Positions 7,574-16,741 are shown, numbered from the stretch's first letter. The stretch is 64,000 bases of DNA from DATGMP01 sp035293565 (GCA_035293565.1 DATGMP010000060.1:1-64000); one strand, 5' to 3'. The notes: generated from the letters alone by a model not told the origin. Translations and numbers: made by a program.

Positions 7574-9961
7574 TCACCAGCGATATCGAATTCTGGCTCC
7601 GTACATCCGCGGCTCGCCATAAACGAAGGACGCGAATCCAGCGACGCCGTAGATCGGATAGCCCCCGATGCGATAGACGGTGTCGGTCACGTTTGTCGCG
7701 AACAGAGATAGATCGAGCGGACGGGTCAGCAGGTCGTTCCAGTCCAACGCCAGGTCCAGCGTGCTGTAGGTTCCGCCGATCGTCGTGTAAGGCGGATCGG
7801 TCGGAAATGTCCCGACATATTGGTGCGACTGATAGGCAAGTGTCGCCGCCAGGAACAGATTGCCGAAGCTTTCGGGAACAGGAAGACGGTAGCGGCCGTT
7901 GAGCGAAACCTTATTCAGCGGGAGATAGGGATAGGTCTGGCCGGCCACCGTCTGACCGGTCGCGACAATCAGATAGTGATCGAACTTCGCCTCGTTATAG
8001 GCCCAGGACGCCGTCAGCTCGAGATCGTTTACCGGAATGAGCGTCAAATCGGCCTCGATGCCTTCGATCGTGGCATTGCCGGCATTGACGATCAGATTGG
8101 TCGTGACGACGGATCCGTTGATGGTCGCGGTGTAAGCCTGGCTCGCCTGCTTGTTGGCGTAATCGGAATGATAAGCGGCAAGGTTGGTCCGCGCCTTCAT
8201 GCCGGCGATCTCCCAGTCCGATTTGACGCCGATCTCGACGTCCTTGACGGTCTCTGGCTTGAATTGGATTTGACTTGCGATCAACGATTGCGAGTTCAGC
8301 CCGCCGGCGCGGAAGCCGCGACGGTGCGTCACGTAGAGCAGCGTATCCGGCGTCAGTTGATAATCGAGACCGATGGTCCAGGATGGCTGGGTTCCGTACG
8401 CCGACACCGACACGATGCAGTTGCGGTTCGCGCCCGGCGCGCTGCAGGCGCCGTTTGCATTCCGTTGATAGAGGTCCAGCGCGCGATAATCCCAGGTGAA
8501 GCGGTAGCCGGCGGTGAATTTCAGCCCGTGCAGCGCGTCGAGCGAGTGGCCGAGATCGTAGGTCGCCTGTGTGTATACCGCTTCGCTGCGCGAGGTTGGC
8601 CTAACCGCGGTCGTCGTGGTCGATCCGAATGCCGTGCTGATATTCTCCGAACGTCCGATCGCATGCGAGAACAAACCGAACGTTCCCGCGACCCAGGACA
8701 AGCTGTCGTCGAACGACTTGCCCTGAAGCTGCAGCTCTTCCGTATACTGTCCGAGATCTGACACCCAACCCGAAGGTGTTACCGGACCGAGCAGCGGCAG
8801 CGACGTTCCGTCGTCATCATAGCGCGTGAGCTGCTTGAACTCGCGATAGCCGAACAGGTTGCGGAGCGTCAGCTCATCCGAAATGTCCCAGCGCGCTATG
8901 TCGGCAAGACCCCAGCTCCATATCTTCTCGATGGGATTGTTGCCGATCGCGACCGCGCGCGGGCCGAGTGCTCCTTGCCGCGTCAGGATTTGGGTCAGGG
9001 TCGACAACGGGAAAAATGCGAAACCGCCCGCCTTGCGAGCAGCAGCGATCGCCGCAGCCGGGTTCACCGCGAGGGCGCTTGGCGAAGGTCCATTTCCGCC
9101 GAGGAACAGCGGCAATCCGGCGATCGTGCTGAGCTGCAGCCCGGGATCGAGCGCCGCCAGAACCTCCGACGAGCCGTTGGTGTCGCTGTAGAGACTGTCT
9201 GCGACGAAATAATTCTCGAAATCGTCGGTAGGCCGCAGAATCAATGAAAACCGGCCGCTCCAATAGTCCCGATTGTCGAGATCCTTGCCGTTCAGCACGT
9301 CCTTGGTGAAGCCGTCGCGCTCGGCCCTAGCGCCGGCGAAGCGGGCCAGCACCTTCTCCGAGACGATCGGAACATTGACGGCGCCCTGGAGCTCGCGATC
9401 GTCGTAGTTGCCGACTTGGAACTGAGCGTAGCCATCGAAATCGTCATCCGGCTTCTTTGGCTGCAGCAGCACAGCGCCGCCGGTCGAGTTACGGCCGAAC
9501 AACGTGCCTTGCGGCCCCTTGAGCACTTGAATGTTCTCGAGATCATAGAAGCGACCGGGACCGCCGCCATCACCGATCGGAAACGGTATCTCGGCGAAAT
9601 AGGGCGTGATGGTTGGCGACTGCCCTTGGGCTGAGGCGTTGTTGTTGCTCAACCCGCGAATCTCGTAACCTTCGAGATCGCGGTTCGTCTGCGCGGTGTT
9701 GAGCGCCGGAATCAGCTTCCCGAGATCGACGGCATTTGCGATGGAGTGCTCGGCGAGCTGGTCACCGCTGATCGCGCTGATCGCGATCGGCACTGTTTGC
9801 AGCTTCTCCTCTCTGCGCCGCGCAGTGACGACGATTTCTTCCAGGCCCGTCGGGGCCGAAATGCCTTGCGCCTGCTGTTGAGCGGCGGCCGACGGCGTAA
9901 CGAAACCCGACGACAACAGCGCGCTTCCGGCCAACAACCACGACCGAACCGACATATCCAT
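7574..9961 (-). CDS. TonB-dependent outer-membrane receptor
   Basis: About 795 aa. The first two candidate ATGs are 9961 and 9955; GGGGAGGG lies seven bases before 9955, making that start slightly better. A signal peptide (RSWLLAGSALLSSGFVTPSAAAQ) precedes a TonB-box-like EEIVVTARRREEKLQTVP. The plug domain shows IQVLKGPQGTLFGRNSTGGA, and the 22-strand barrel ends with an aromatic residue (RIRYRW). It imports an unknown ligand using the TonB-ExbBD system. It is divergent from the double-TetR regulator and probably co-transcribed with the downstream metallophosphoesterase. Confidence 0.93.
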   Translation of the reverse strand: MDMSVRSWLLAGSALLSSGFVTPSAAAQQQAQGISAPTGLEEIVVTARRREEKLQTVPIAISAISGDQLAEHSIANAVDLGKLIPALNTAQTNRDLEGYEIRGLSNNNASAQGQSPTITPYFAEIPFPIGDGGGPGRFYDLENIQVLKGPQGTLFGRNSTGGAVLLQPKKPDDDFDGYAQFQVGNYDDRELQGAVNVPIVSEKVLARFAGARAERDGFTKDVLNGKDLDNRDYWSGRFSLILRPTDDFENYFVADSLYSDTNGSSEVLAALDPGLQLSTIAGLPLFLGGNGPSPSALAVNPAAAIAAARKAGGFAFFPLSTLTQILTRQGALGPRAVAIGNNPIEKIWSWGLADIARWDISDELTLRNLFGYREFKQLTRYDDDGTSLPLLGPVTPSGWVSDLGQYTEELQLQGKSFDDSLSWVAGTFGLFSHAIGRSENISTAFGSTTTTAVRPTSRSEAVYTQATYDLGHSLDALHGLKFTAGYRFTWDYRALDLYQRNANGACSAPGANRNCIVSVSAYGTQPSWTIGLDYQLTPDTLLYVTHRRGFRAGGLNSQSLIASQIQFKPETVKDVEIGVKSDWEIAGMKARTNLAAYHSDYANKQASQAYTATINGSVVTTNLIVNAGNATIEGIEADLTLIPVNDLELTASWAYNEAKFDHYLIVATGQTVAGQTYPYLPLNKVSLNGRYRLPVPESFGNLFLAATLAYQSHQYVGTFPTDPPYTTIGGTYSTLDLALDWNDLLTRPLDLSLFATNVTDTVYRIGGYPIYGVAGFASFVYGEPRMYGARIRYRW

Positions 9962-10103
9962 CCCTCCCCGTCTATCTCGACTGTTTGGAAGCGTGTTCGT
10001 ATGCACGCCCGAGTAGAACATTAGTACAGCCGGCGGCGCCAAAGTGCACGAGAGCCGCATACCGAGTCAATACCCATTCCTATCGGGATAAATCGACAAT
10101 CCT

Positions 10104-10180
10104 ACTGTCCGACACTAAGCGGGTGTTCTACATAGATGAGAACATTTGTACAGCGGAGAAATCTGGAGTTTCCGGACATG
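10104..10180. promoter_or_regulatory. Candidate operator region between TonB receptor and double-TetR gene
   Basis: The divergent intergenic region holds ACTGTCCGACACT (10104-10116), ATTTGTACAG (10144-10153) and GTTTCCGGACATG (10168-10180). The last matches the core of the TGTCCGGACA motif repeated before the catabolic operons (see 19642). Presence beside a regulator gene suggests autoregulation. The matches are weaker than the other copies, so this is an inference. Confidence 0.4.
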
Positions 10181-10203
10181 CGGATTTGGTGCATGTAGGA
10201 GAG

Positions 10204-11394
10204 ATGGCTAAGGGCAATACTCGGCAGCCAGCTGAGGGCATCATCGCGACAGCCGCCGACCTCGTCTCGATATCAGGAGTCGGAGCTCTCAGCGCTCGCG
10301 CGGTGGCACAGCAGGCGGGGCTCAGCCCGTCCGCGGTCAATTATCACCTCGGCGGTCGTGAGGGCTTGATCCGCGCCCTCCGGCTGAGGACTAGAGATGA
10401 ATTTCAGAAGTGGACAGAAACGCGCTTCGAGGCGCTGAACGGATTGCCGTCCGATTTGCTGTCGCCGCCCAGTCTCATCGCAGGCTTCATTGGCGATCTC
10501 GCGATGCAGCCATGGGCTGTCGCGATGATCGAATTCCGCGAGCTCCATGGCAGAGAACCGGAGCTCGGCGACGCAGCCGAGGTCAAATGGCTGTCAATGG
10601 AAGCGCTCTGGGACCGGCTTCTTGAACGATTCCATGTTGACGACAATGTCGAGGAGTGTTGGCGGATCCTTGCGCTGGGAGCCTTTTCCCTCGCCTTGGT
10701 GGATACGGACGCGCTGGTCAGGTCGGTCTGGCTGTCGCAAGTCGTGCATCGGACAGCCGAACGGCTAGCGGGGCGACGGCGATTCGATCGCGTTGAGCCG
10801 CAGGAGGTCCAATTTCCTGCGGTCGCGCCGTCGGAGCAGCCGGAAGGCCGCCGCCGAATCATCGAGACGAGCATCCGAATGATCGGCGAGCAGGGCGTGG
10901 CCGATTTGACCCATCGCCGCGTTGCCGCTGCAGCCGGGCTTTCGCTGGCTGCGACGACATATTTCTTCAAGACCAAGAACGAAATGATCTTCGAGGCCTT
11001 TCGTGAGCTCCATCGGCGCGCATTCGCGCGGCTGGCTTCCAGCAATCCCCGCGCCGCGAACTCCCTCTCCAATCTTCTCTTGAACAAGAATGGAGATCCG
11101 CATTGGGAGGTCGGCGCCATGACAGCGCTCTACACCGCGGCTGCACGCGACCCGGCGCTTCGGCCTTTCGCAACGGATCTCCGTCGCGCCCGCGGGATCG
11201 GATCGTTGCGATGGCTCGCAGGCCAGGGCGTGACAGGCCTCGATCGAACGGACGGGCTCATCTGGTCCCTTATCGTCGGCGGCCTTTTCCAAGCCGCGCT
11301 CCTCGTGCCGAAACGGCAACGCCGGACGTTTGTCGATCGAACCTCGAAACGGCTGCTGCAAACGCTCTTTCTAGGGCCCGACGATGCCGATTGA
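10204..11394 (+). CDS. Double TetR-type transcriptional regulator (two fused TetR units)
   Basis: 396 aa from ATG 10204, preceded by GTAGGAGAG; longer in-frame starts lie in the probable operator. Two complete TetR-like units are joined. The first has its helix-turn-helix at about 27-55 (LSARAVAQQAGLSPSAVNYH). The second, at about 215-262, has LTHRRVAAAAGLSLAATTYF. Each is followed by an all-helical ligand/dimerisation region. A single-chain pseudo-dimer would read an inverted-repeat operator as one polypeptide. The divergent TonB gene is a likely target. The upstream GTTTCCGGACATG resembles the operator found before many catabolic genes further right, making this protein the leading candidate for its regulator, although no direct link is visible. 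Confidence 0.88.
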   Translation: MAKGNTRQPAEGIIATAADLVSISGVGALSARAVAQQAGLSPSAVNYHLGGREGLIRALRLRTRDEFQKWTETRFEALNGLPSDLLSPPSLIAGFIGDLAMQPWAVAMIEFRELHGREPELGDAAEVKWLSMEALWDRLLERFHVDDNVEECWRILALGAFSLALVDTDALVRSVWLSQVVHRTAERLAGRRRFDRVEPQEVQFPAVAPSEQPEGRRRIIETSIRMIGEQGVADLTHRRVAAAAGLSLAATTYFFKTKNEMIFEAFRELHRRAFARLASSNPRAANSLSNLLLNKNGDPHWEVGAMTALYTAAARDPALRPFATDLRRARGIGSLRWLAGQGVTGLDRTDGLIWSLIVGGLFQAALLVPKRQRRTFVDRTSKRLLQTLFLGPDDAD

Positions 11395-11419
11395 GCAAGC
11401 CTAAGCTGTTCTGCAACGC

Positions 11420-12040
11420 TTAACGGGCGGGCTTGACGACCTTCAATACGAAATTATCGGCTTCGCCGATTGCAAGATACATATCGCGATCCTGCGCTCC
11501 CAGCTTCAGAACTGGCGGGAGAGTCCACACGCCGGCCGGCCAGTTCTTCGTGTCCTTTGGATTGGCGTTTATCTCGGAGGCGCCGACGAATCGAAACCCC
11601 GCTTTTTCCGCAAGCCGGATCGCGTAGTCCTGCCGCACATAGCCGCTGGTCGCCTTCGGATCCTGAGGCTGGTCAGTCCGCCCCCTGTGCTCTTCGATCC
11701 CCAACACGCCGCCCGGCTTCAGCGCTTTGTAGAATGCCGCAAAACGCCTCGTCCGCAAACGGTACCGGAGACATCCAGTTATGGACGTTCCGAAAGCTCA
11801 GAACCATATCCGCCGAATCCGGTGGGACGATGTCGTAGTGATTTCTGCCGAACCCGACGACATGGACCTTGCCATATACACCGCTATTCGCATCGAGTTT
11901 CGATCACGCGCGGCCATATTCGAGCTGCGCTGAGCTCCCGCAACCGCATCTTTCAACGCCTGATCGCTTGCGATCGCCTGACCTGAGACGATGGACACTA
12001 TCAGGGCCGCCAAGCCGATTGATAATGAGCGTGCGCGCAT
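11420..12040 (-). pseudogene. Secreted SAM-methyltransferase-like protein, decayed
   Basis: It opens at ATG 12040 with AAAGGAGG four bases upstream and a signal peptide (MRARSLSIGLAALIVSIVSG...ASDQALKDAVAG, in parts). After SSNMAARDR the homology to the exported methyltransferase family is lost, and the whole SAM-binding region seems deleted. It resumes in another frame as YGKVHVVGFGRNHYDIVPPD and FRNVHNW, then shifts again at an AAAA run (11741-11744) to AAFYKALKPGGVLGIEEH, ending at 11420. At least two frame changes and an internal deletion leave no intact enzyme. The relatives are periplasmic methyltransferase-fold proteins of unknown role. Confidence 0.75.
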
Positions 12041-12082
12041 GATCCCTCCTTTCGATATTCCCACGCCGCCCGAGCGGCGTGC

Positions 12083-13237
12083 CTACGCCTCGCCATTCGG
12101 GAATAGGCTCGCGATGGTCGCAATGGCCGCGTTCGCCTCGGCTGGATTTGGGATGGTCGAATCGTCGCCGTAGCCGAAGCTTTCGTCGGCTCCCAGGGCC
12201 TGGACGACCGAACCGTCGCGCCGGGGCACGTAGGAGACGTCGTGATACGCCAGGCTATAGTTGACCTCCGGCTGCGGTATCAATCTGGCCAGTTGGCCTC
12301 GAACCGGGATCAACGAAGCATCGCCGAACAGCGCCTTCGCTCCGTAGCCCGTGGCATTGATCAATGTCTCCTCCGATAGCGTCGACAATTCCGCCGGGCT
12401 GTGGAACTCCCGCGTCCGGATCCGGCCGCCATTGGCGAAGAAATCGGAAATGAGGAGGCGCTGATACTCCGTCAGATTGAAGACCATGGATGGGCGCCGT
12501 TGGACGCGGTAGGCCGGAAACGGATTCTCGGCAGGGCCGAGATCCACCAGGGGTGGCGTCAGATCGCTGACCAGCTCGCGCTGCAGCTCGGCGAATTTGA
12601 TCGGATTCTGCGTTGGCCGAGCTTGGGCCGCCAAATCGTGGATTCGATAGAAGTCGACCCATTCCACCGGATCGCCGGGCAATCCGAGCAAATCCTGGTA
12701 GGTGCGAAAAGAGATCCGGCACATCTCCTCCCACGCCTGCTTGAAAGCCGGCGTCGCGCCGCTCTCCAGGCAGATGCGGGAGTCCGGAGTCCAGACGCCG
12801 CTCGCGAGCGAGGAACGAACGTCCGGAGGGCGATCCTTCGCGTAAATCGTCACGGCGACGCCGGCGCGTTGAAGCAAAATCGCGGAGGTCAGTCCAAGCG
12901 CGCCGCAACCGATCACCGCGATCTTCTCGGCGCCCGTCGCCATCGCGTTGCGGACCGCAATCGTGCTCGAGCCCCAGGAAAGCGACCAGCCGCTGCCGCC
13001 ATGGCCGTAATTGTGCACGACCGTCTTGTTGCCGATCCGCTCGACGTCGAGCCGCGGTCCATTGGCCCGAAAGGGCCGCGTGCATACCGTGATCTTGATC
13101 ACGCGATCCATGCTCGCGCGAATGGGCGGAAGCGTTGGCGCGCCGGGCCGGCCTCCGACGCAGCCATCCAAGGCCAGAGTCGACAGGAAGGCGCCGCCCG
13201 TCTGAATCACTTTGCGTCGCCCGAGCGGCCGGTCCAT
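12083..13237 (-). CDS. Exported FAD-dependent oxidoreductase, D-amino-acid oxidase family
   Basis: 384 aa from ATG 13237 (AGAGGAAAGGA upstream). The N-terminus GRRKVIQTGGAFLSTLALDGC has a twin-arginine-like pair and a Cys that could be a lipobox, so Tat export of a folded, FAD-loaded enzyme is likely. The FAD dinucleotide motif IAVIGCGALGLTSAILLQRAG is at about 125, preceded by NYGHGGSGWSLSWGSS, which usually sits near the C-terminus of DAO enzymes. The chain then has INATGYGAKALFGD and PVRGQLARL. This looks like a rearranged order (an extra DAO-like segment before the Rossmann motif). Substrate probably an amino acid or amine, unproven. Confidence 0.78.
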   Translation of the reverse strand: MDRPLGRRKVIQTGGAFLSTLALDGCVGGRPGAPTLPPIRASMDRVIKITVCTRPFRANGPRLDVERIGNKTVVHNYGHGGSGWSLSWGSSTIAVRNAMATGAEKIAVIGCGALGLTSAILLQRAGVAVTIYAKDRPPDVRSSLASGVWTPDSRICLESGATPAFKQAWEEMCRISFRTYQDLLGLPGDPVEWVDFYRIHDLAAQARPTQNPIKFAELQRELVSDLTPPLVDLGPAENPFPAYRVQRRPSMVFNLTEYQRLLISDFFANGGRIRTREFHSPAELSTLSEETLINATGYGAKALFGDASLIPVRGQLARLIPQPEVNYSLAYHDVSYVPRRDGSVVQALGADESFGYGDDSTIPNPAEANAAIATIASLFPNGEA

Positions 13238-13431
13238 TGGGTTCCTTTCCTCTAACTCCCGGCGCGATCGGCCCGGCCAGGTGCGCAGCCGATCATACAA
13301 GCCGGCTTCGGGACATGAAACGTTCCAAATCCAGCGGCGGGGGATATTATACTTAAGTTCGCAGGCGCGAGATATTATGGGCGACTTATAAGGGAGTTAG
13401 CCATGTCAAAGTGCATTTTCTCGGCGGATGC

Positions 13432-14097
13432 TTACTGGCGGTCCAAATCCGATAGATAAGATTGGGCCTCGGCCATTGAGATGACATCGCCATATTTGGC
13501 GTCGATGTCGAACAGGTTGACCTCATGCACATCCGGGTGACGATCGCCCACGGCCTCGCGCACGACGATCGGGATGAATCCGTTCTGGCACGCATCGACC
13601 GCGGTTGCGCGGATGCAGCCAGAGGTCGAGACTCCGCAAATCAGCAGCGTGTCGATGTGGAGCGACGTCAATGTCGCCGCGAGAGATGTGCCGAAGAAGG
13701 CGCTGGCATATTGCTTTGTGATGACGATCTCACCGTCGCGAGGCGCCAGGCCCTCGGCAAAATTGCCATAGCCGCCGGGCGCGCCTCGCTCGAACAACGC
13801 GAGCGCTTTCACCTTACGGAAGAACACGCCGCCATCGGCGCCGCCGGGCGTGTAAGCGACGTTGGTGTGGAGCACCGGAATCCCGGCTTGCCGCGCGGTC
13901 TCCAGCAGTCGCGCGGCCACGGCACGGGCGTCTTCGACACCGGCAAACAATGGCGATTCGGGTCTGAGATAAGCTTGGACGAAGTCGACGACGAGCAGCG
14001 CCGGCTGGTTGCCGAAGCCGAGTCTATTGGTGAATCCGCCTCGACGATAATTCTCCTCGAGATCGTTTTTGTCCCGCGACACCTCGCCAATCTCCAC
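13432..14097 (-). CDS. Isochorismatase-family cysteine hydrolase (N-carbamoylsarcosine amidase-like)
   Basis: 221 aa from GTG 14097; a second GTG at 14082 has GGAG nine bases upstream and may be the true start. The catalytic triad of the family is visible: Asp38 in LLVVDFVQAY, Lys128 in IVITKQYASAFF and Cys161 in GVSTSGCIRATAVDA. The GVSTSGC block resembles N-carbamoylsarcosine amidohydrolase and related C-N hydrolases more than isochorismatase proper. A second, related enzyme is encoded at 29295-29984. A HbpS-like gene diverges from it. The substrate, an amide or ureido acid, is inferred. Confidence 0.87.
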   Translation of the reverse strand: MEIGEVSRDKNDLEENYRRGGFTNRLGFGNQPALLVVDFVQAYLRPESPLFAGVEDARAVAARLLETARQAGIPVLHTNVAYTPGGADGGVFFRKVKALALFERGAPGGYGNFAEGLAPRDGEIVITKQYASAFFGTSLAATLTSLHIDTLLICGVSTSGCIRATAVDACQNGFIPIVVREAVGDRHPDVHEVNLFDIDAKYGDVISMAEAQSYLSDLDRQ

Positions 14098-14209
14098 ATT
14101 CAGTCGGACTCAGTCGGACGTCGCCCGATTGATTTGTCCGGATGAACAGCCTACGCTCGACGCGCTGCGACTACAATCGCGCCCCACCAGAACAGGTCAG
14201 GAGAATTCG

Positions 14210-14611
14210 ATGCGCAGCAAGCCGTTGCTGACCTCCTCCGACGCCCATACGGTCATGACGGCCTGCAAGACGGCCGCGATCGCGACGGGCTGGAAAGTCT
14301 CGATCGCCATCGTCGACGATGGCGGCTATCCGCTCTTGCTCGAGCGAATGGACGGCGCCGGCCTGCTGACGCCCGAAGTCGCGTTGCGCAAGGCGCGGAC
14401 CGCCGCCTTGTCTCGCGCGCCGACGAAGAACCTGGAAGATCGTCTACGCGACCGTCCCGCCTTTCTCAGCCTTGGCGAATATCTGCCGCTTCAGGGCGGC
14501 CTTCCGATCAAGATCGGCGACGACTGCCTTGGCGGCGTCGGCGTTTCGGGCGTGCAATCGCACGAGGACGAGCAGATCGCCGCGGCAGGCATTTCCGCCT
14601 TGCAGGTCTAG
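14210..14611 (+). CDS. GlcG/HbpS family protein
   Basis: 133 aa from ATG 14210 (GTCAGGAGAATTCG upstream). SIAIVDDGGYPLLLERMDGA and ALRKARTAALSRAPT, then GGLPIKIGDDCLGGVGVSG and a final HEDEQIAAAGISAL, are the conserved blocks of the GlcG/HbpS domain. Members include a haem-degrading/binding extracellular sensor partner and proteins in glycolate and diol operons. No signal peptide is visible, so it is probably cytoplasmic. It is convergent with the six-gene operon ending at 14616. Confidence 0.87.
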   Translation: MRSKPLLTSSDAHTVMTACKTAAIATGWKVSIAIVDDGGYPLLLERMDGAGLLTPEVALRKARTAALSRAPTKNLEDRLRDRPAFLSLGEYLPLQGGLPIKIGDDCLGGVGVSGVQSHEDEQIAAAGISALQV

Positions 14612-14615
14612 CGGC

Positions 14616-15359
14616 CTAGAAGAAGTTGCTCCGGCGCTCGTATTCGACGAGCTCGTAGAAGGTCTGCATATAGCCGGTGCAGTAGGCCTTGAGTAAAATG
14701 TAGTCGCCGTCAGCCGTCACCCAGAGATGATAGGGCGGGTGGCGATCGGTTCCCATGTAGCTGTCGTCAATATTGTCGCCGATCCGGAAATGCAGCGCGT
14801 CGAAGCGGCCGGCCTTGACAGTCACGGTCTCCGTGCCGAGGAAGGCGAAGACGATGTCGCGTTTTTCGATCAGGGTAGGCCCGTCGGCGCCGCGATGATG
14901 CAGTGAACACATGAGGTAGGACGGGATCGTCTGAACGCCGGGTCCGCGCGAAAGATCGTAGCATTGTGTATGCCAGGCGTCGGCCTGTATCGGATGCGTG
15001 CCGAAGAAGGCCGCTGGACGCTCGAGCTCGAGCCGTTGCGAGATGCGGCCCTCGGCGGCGGTGTAGCCTTCGCATTCAGCCAAACGGTCCGCGATACGGT
15101 ACCAGGCGGAACCGACAAACGCCTCGTCCACGGTGATCTGCACGAAGCCGCCGAGCGGCCGCCAATCGGCGTCGAGATTGGTGACCGAATCGCGCAGCAC
15201 GCGGGGAGGATTCTCGTCTATCGCGCAATGGGCTCTTAATGTCCGACGGCGGTCGACATGCTTCGTGATAATAAACGTCTCCCCGCCCCGCGGCCGGTCG
15301 AGAATCTCGGGCTTCTTCGACGTGTAGAGCAGCCGACCCCGAATGGTTTCGTGTTGCAT
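14616..15359 (-). CDS. Protein of unknown function, last gene of the CoA-transferase/MT-A operon
   Basis: 247 aa from ATG 15359 (GGTGA six bases upstream), starting six bases after the SDR stop. No family is recognised with confidence. The sequence is rich in beta-strand-like segments, with GTETVTVKAGRFDALHFRIG and HPPYHLWVTADGDYILLKA near the end, reminiscent of DUF3108-like lipocalin-shaped proteins that bind or modify lipids. Several Cys and His residues are scattered, with no clear metal motif. No signal peptide or membrane segment. Operon position suggests a role in the same pathway as the methyltransferase-like protein MT-A. Confidence 0.7.
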   Translation of the reverse strand: MQHETIRGRLLYTSKKPEILDRPRGGETFIITKHVDRRRTLRAHCAIDENPPRVLRDSVTNLDADWRPLGGFVQITVDEAFVGSAWYRIADRLAECEGYTAAEGRISQRLELERPAAFFGTHPIQADAWHTQCYDLSRGPGVQTIPSYLMCSLHHRGADGPTLIEKRDIVFAFLGTETVTVKAGRFDALHFRIGDNIDDSYMGTDRHPPYHLWVTADGDYILLKAYCTGYMQTFYELVEYERRSNFF

Positions 15360-15364
15360 CGGAT

Positions 15365-16051
15365 TCACCAAGGCATTTCCCGACCGTCCCAGGCGAGGAA
15401 GCGGCCGCTCGATTCAGGAGTGACCCGCGCCAGCACGCGGCGCAGGCCGGCGATTGATTCGACCGGGTCGACGGGCGCTCTCGGACCGCCCATGTCGGTA
15501 TGCGCCCAGCCTGGATGCAGCAGCACGACGATGATGCCCCACGCCTTCAGGTCGATGGACAAGGAGCGCCCGACCATGTTGAGCGCCGCCTTCGACGACC
15601 GGTAGCCATAGATTTCCCCCATCCGGTTGCGCGCAATCGAGCCGAGCTCGCTCGACAGGAAGCCGACGATCGACCCCTGACCGAGATTCGGCAACAGCGC
15701 CCGAGTGAGCGCGAAAGGCGCGATCAAGTCGGTCTTCAGGATCTGGAGCCAATTCTCGATATCCATGCGCTCCAGGGTCTGCTCCTTGTCACCGACGATC
15801 GAACCGTAAATGCCGGCATTGTTGAGGAGCAGATCGATCTTCTCGCCGGCAAGCGCCTCGGCGCAAGCCGCGATCGATTGCGGCTCGGTCACATCCAGCG
15901 GGAGCCGCCGCGTCTCCGGTATCGCGCGGAGCGCATCGGCCCGCGCGGGATCCCGGCACGTGCCGATCACCTGCCAGCCATCAGCCGCATATTGCTTCGC
16001 GAATTCGAGCCCGAGGCCGCGATTGGCGCCCGAAATGAAGACGGTCGGCAT
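15365..16051 (-). CDS. Short-chain dehydrogenase/reductase
   Basis: 228 aa. A Rossmann start TVFISGANRGLGLEFAKQYA (TGxxxGxG-type), LLLNNAGIYG (NNAG motif), and the catalytic Ser and YxxxK in FLSSELG...YGYRSSKAALNM. The length and the HPGWAHTDMGG segment match the C-factor-like SDR group. It uses NAD(P)H to reduce or oxidise an unknown carbonyl/alcohol. It lies between the membrane protein and the unknown gene in the operon that begins with the CoA-transferase at 19621. Confidence 0.9.
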   Translation of the reverse strand: MPTVFISGANRGLGLEFAKQYAADGWQVIGTCRDPARADALRAIPETRRLPLDVTEPQSIAACAEALAGEKIDLLLNNAGIYGSIVGDKEQTLERMDIENWLQILKTDLIAPFALTRALLPNLGQGSIVGFLSSELGSIARNRMGEIYGYRSSKAALNMVGRSLSIDLKAWGIIVVLLHPGWAHTDMGGPRAPVDPVESIAGLRRVLARVTPESSGRFLAWDGREMPW

Positions 16052-16069
16052 TGTCTCCTCGGTCCAGGA

Positions 16070-16741
16070 TCAAACCTTGCTCAAACCCAGGAACGCTTCG
16101 ACGATCAGCGCGCCCCAAAGCGACAGCACGACCGGACGCACCCGCGCATGGGCGCGCCGCATCGCCGCCTCGACCTCCGGTGTCGATCCGTGCGCAGCGA
16201 GTCGCCCGAATGCCGTGGCAAAGGGGCGGAAGGCGGAGCGGATACCGAGGCCGAGCGCGACGATCGCCGCGAAGATGAGGACCTTGGCCGCAAGCCAAGT
16301 CGCGCCAGGCGCGACCGGGCCGTGACCGAGAAGCGAGGCGACGCCGAATACGGTCAGCGCCGCGATCGCCGCATAGCGTATCCAGTAATCGAGCCCGAGC
16401 AGCCGCGGAAAGACGCCGTTGTAAAGCTTGATGACGAGCGTGAGCCAAGCGAGCGACGCCACCCAAATGAAGGAAAGCACGGGCCGCGCCCAGTCGGGCG
16501 GCAGCGATGCATAGCCGCCGGCGAGTGCGAGCGTGATTCCGACCGGCAGCGTCAGGACGAGCGCCATGCGGGGAAAGAGGTCGATGAAGTGGACAATCTT
16601 CATCACCGTCTGCCGGGTCTCTATCGTTAATTTGGGATCCACGAGAAGCCAGGCCGAGTAGAAGACGCCGAGATCGGCACCAAGCCAATAGACGAACAGC
16701 AAAATATGAAGGAGAAGCAGAATGGCGTAGCCGAGATTCAT
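16070..16741 (-). CDS. Polytopic membrane protein, CopD/DUF2269-like
   Basis: 223 aa with five or six hydrophobic segments: about 4-30 (AILLLLHILLFVYWLGADLG), 58-80, 88-105, 120-138, 147-168 and near the C-terminus. A His in the first helix and another after helix two (KIVHFIDLFPRM) are placed like haem or metal ligands of CopD/cytochrome b-like membrane proteins. Its start overlaps the stop of the small partner-A gene (ATGA), which implies translational coupling. Function unknown; a membrane electron-transfer or transport component of the pathway is plausible. Confidence 0.72.
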   Translation of the reverse strand: MNLGYAILLLLHILLFVYWLGADLGVFYSAWLLVDPKLTIETRQTVMKIVHFIDLFPRMALVLTLPVGITLALAGGYASLPPDWARPVLSFIWVASLAWLTLVIKLYNGVFPRLLGLDYWIRYAAIAALTVFGVASLLGHGPVAPGATWLAAKVLIFAAIVALGLGIRSAFRPFATAFGRLAAHGSTPEVEAAMRRAHARVRPVVLSLWGALIVEAFLGLSKV

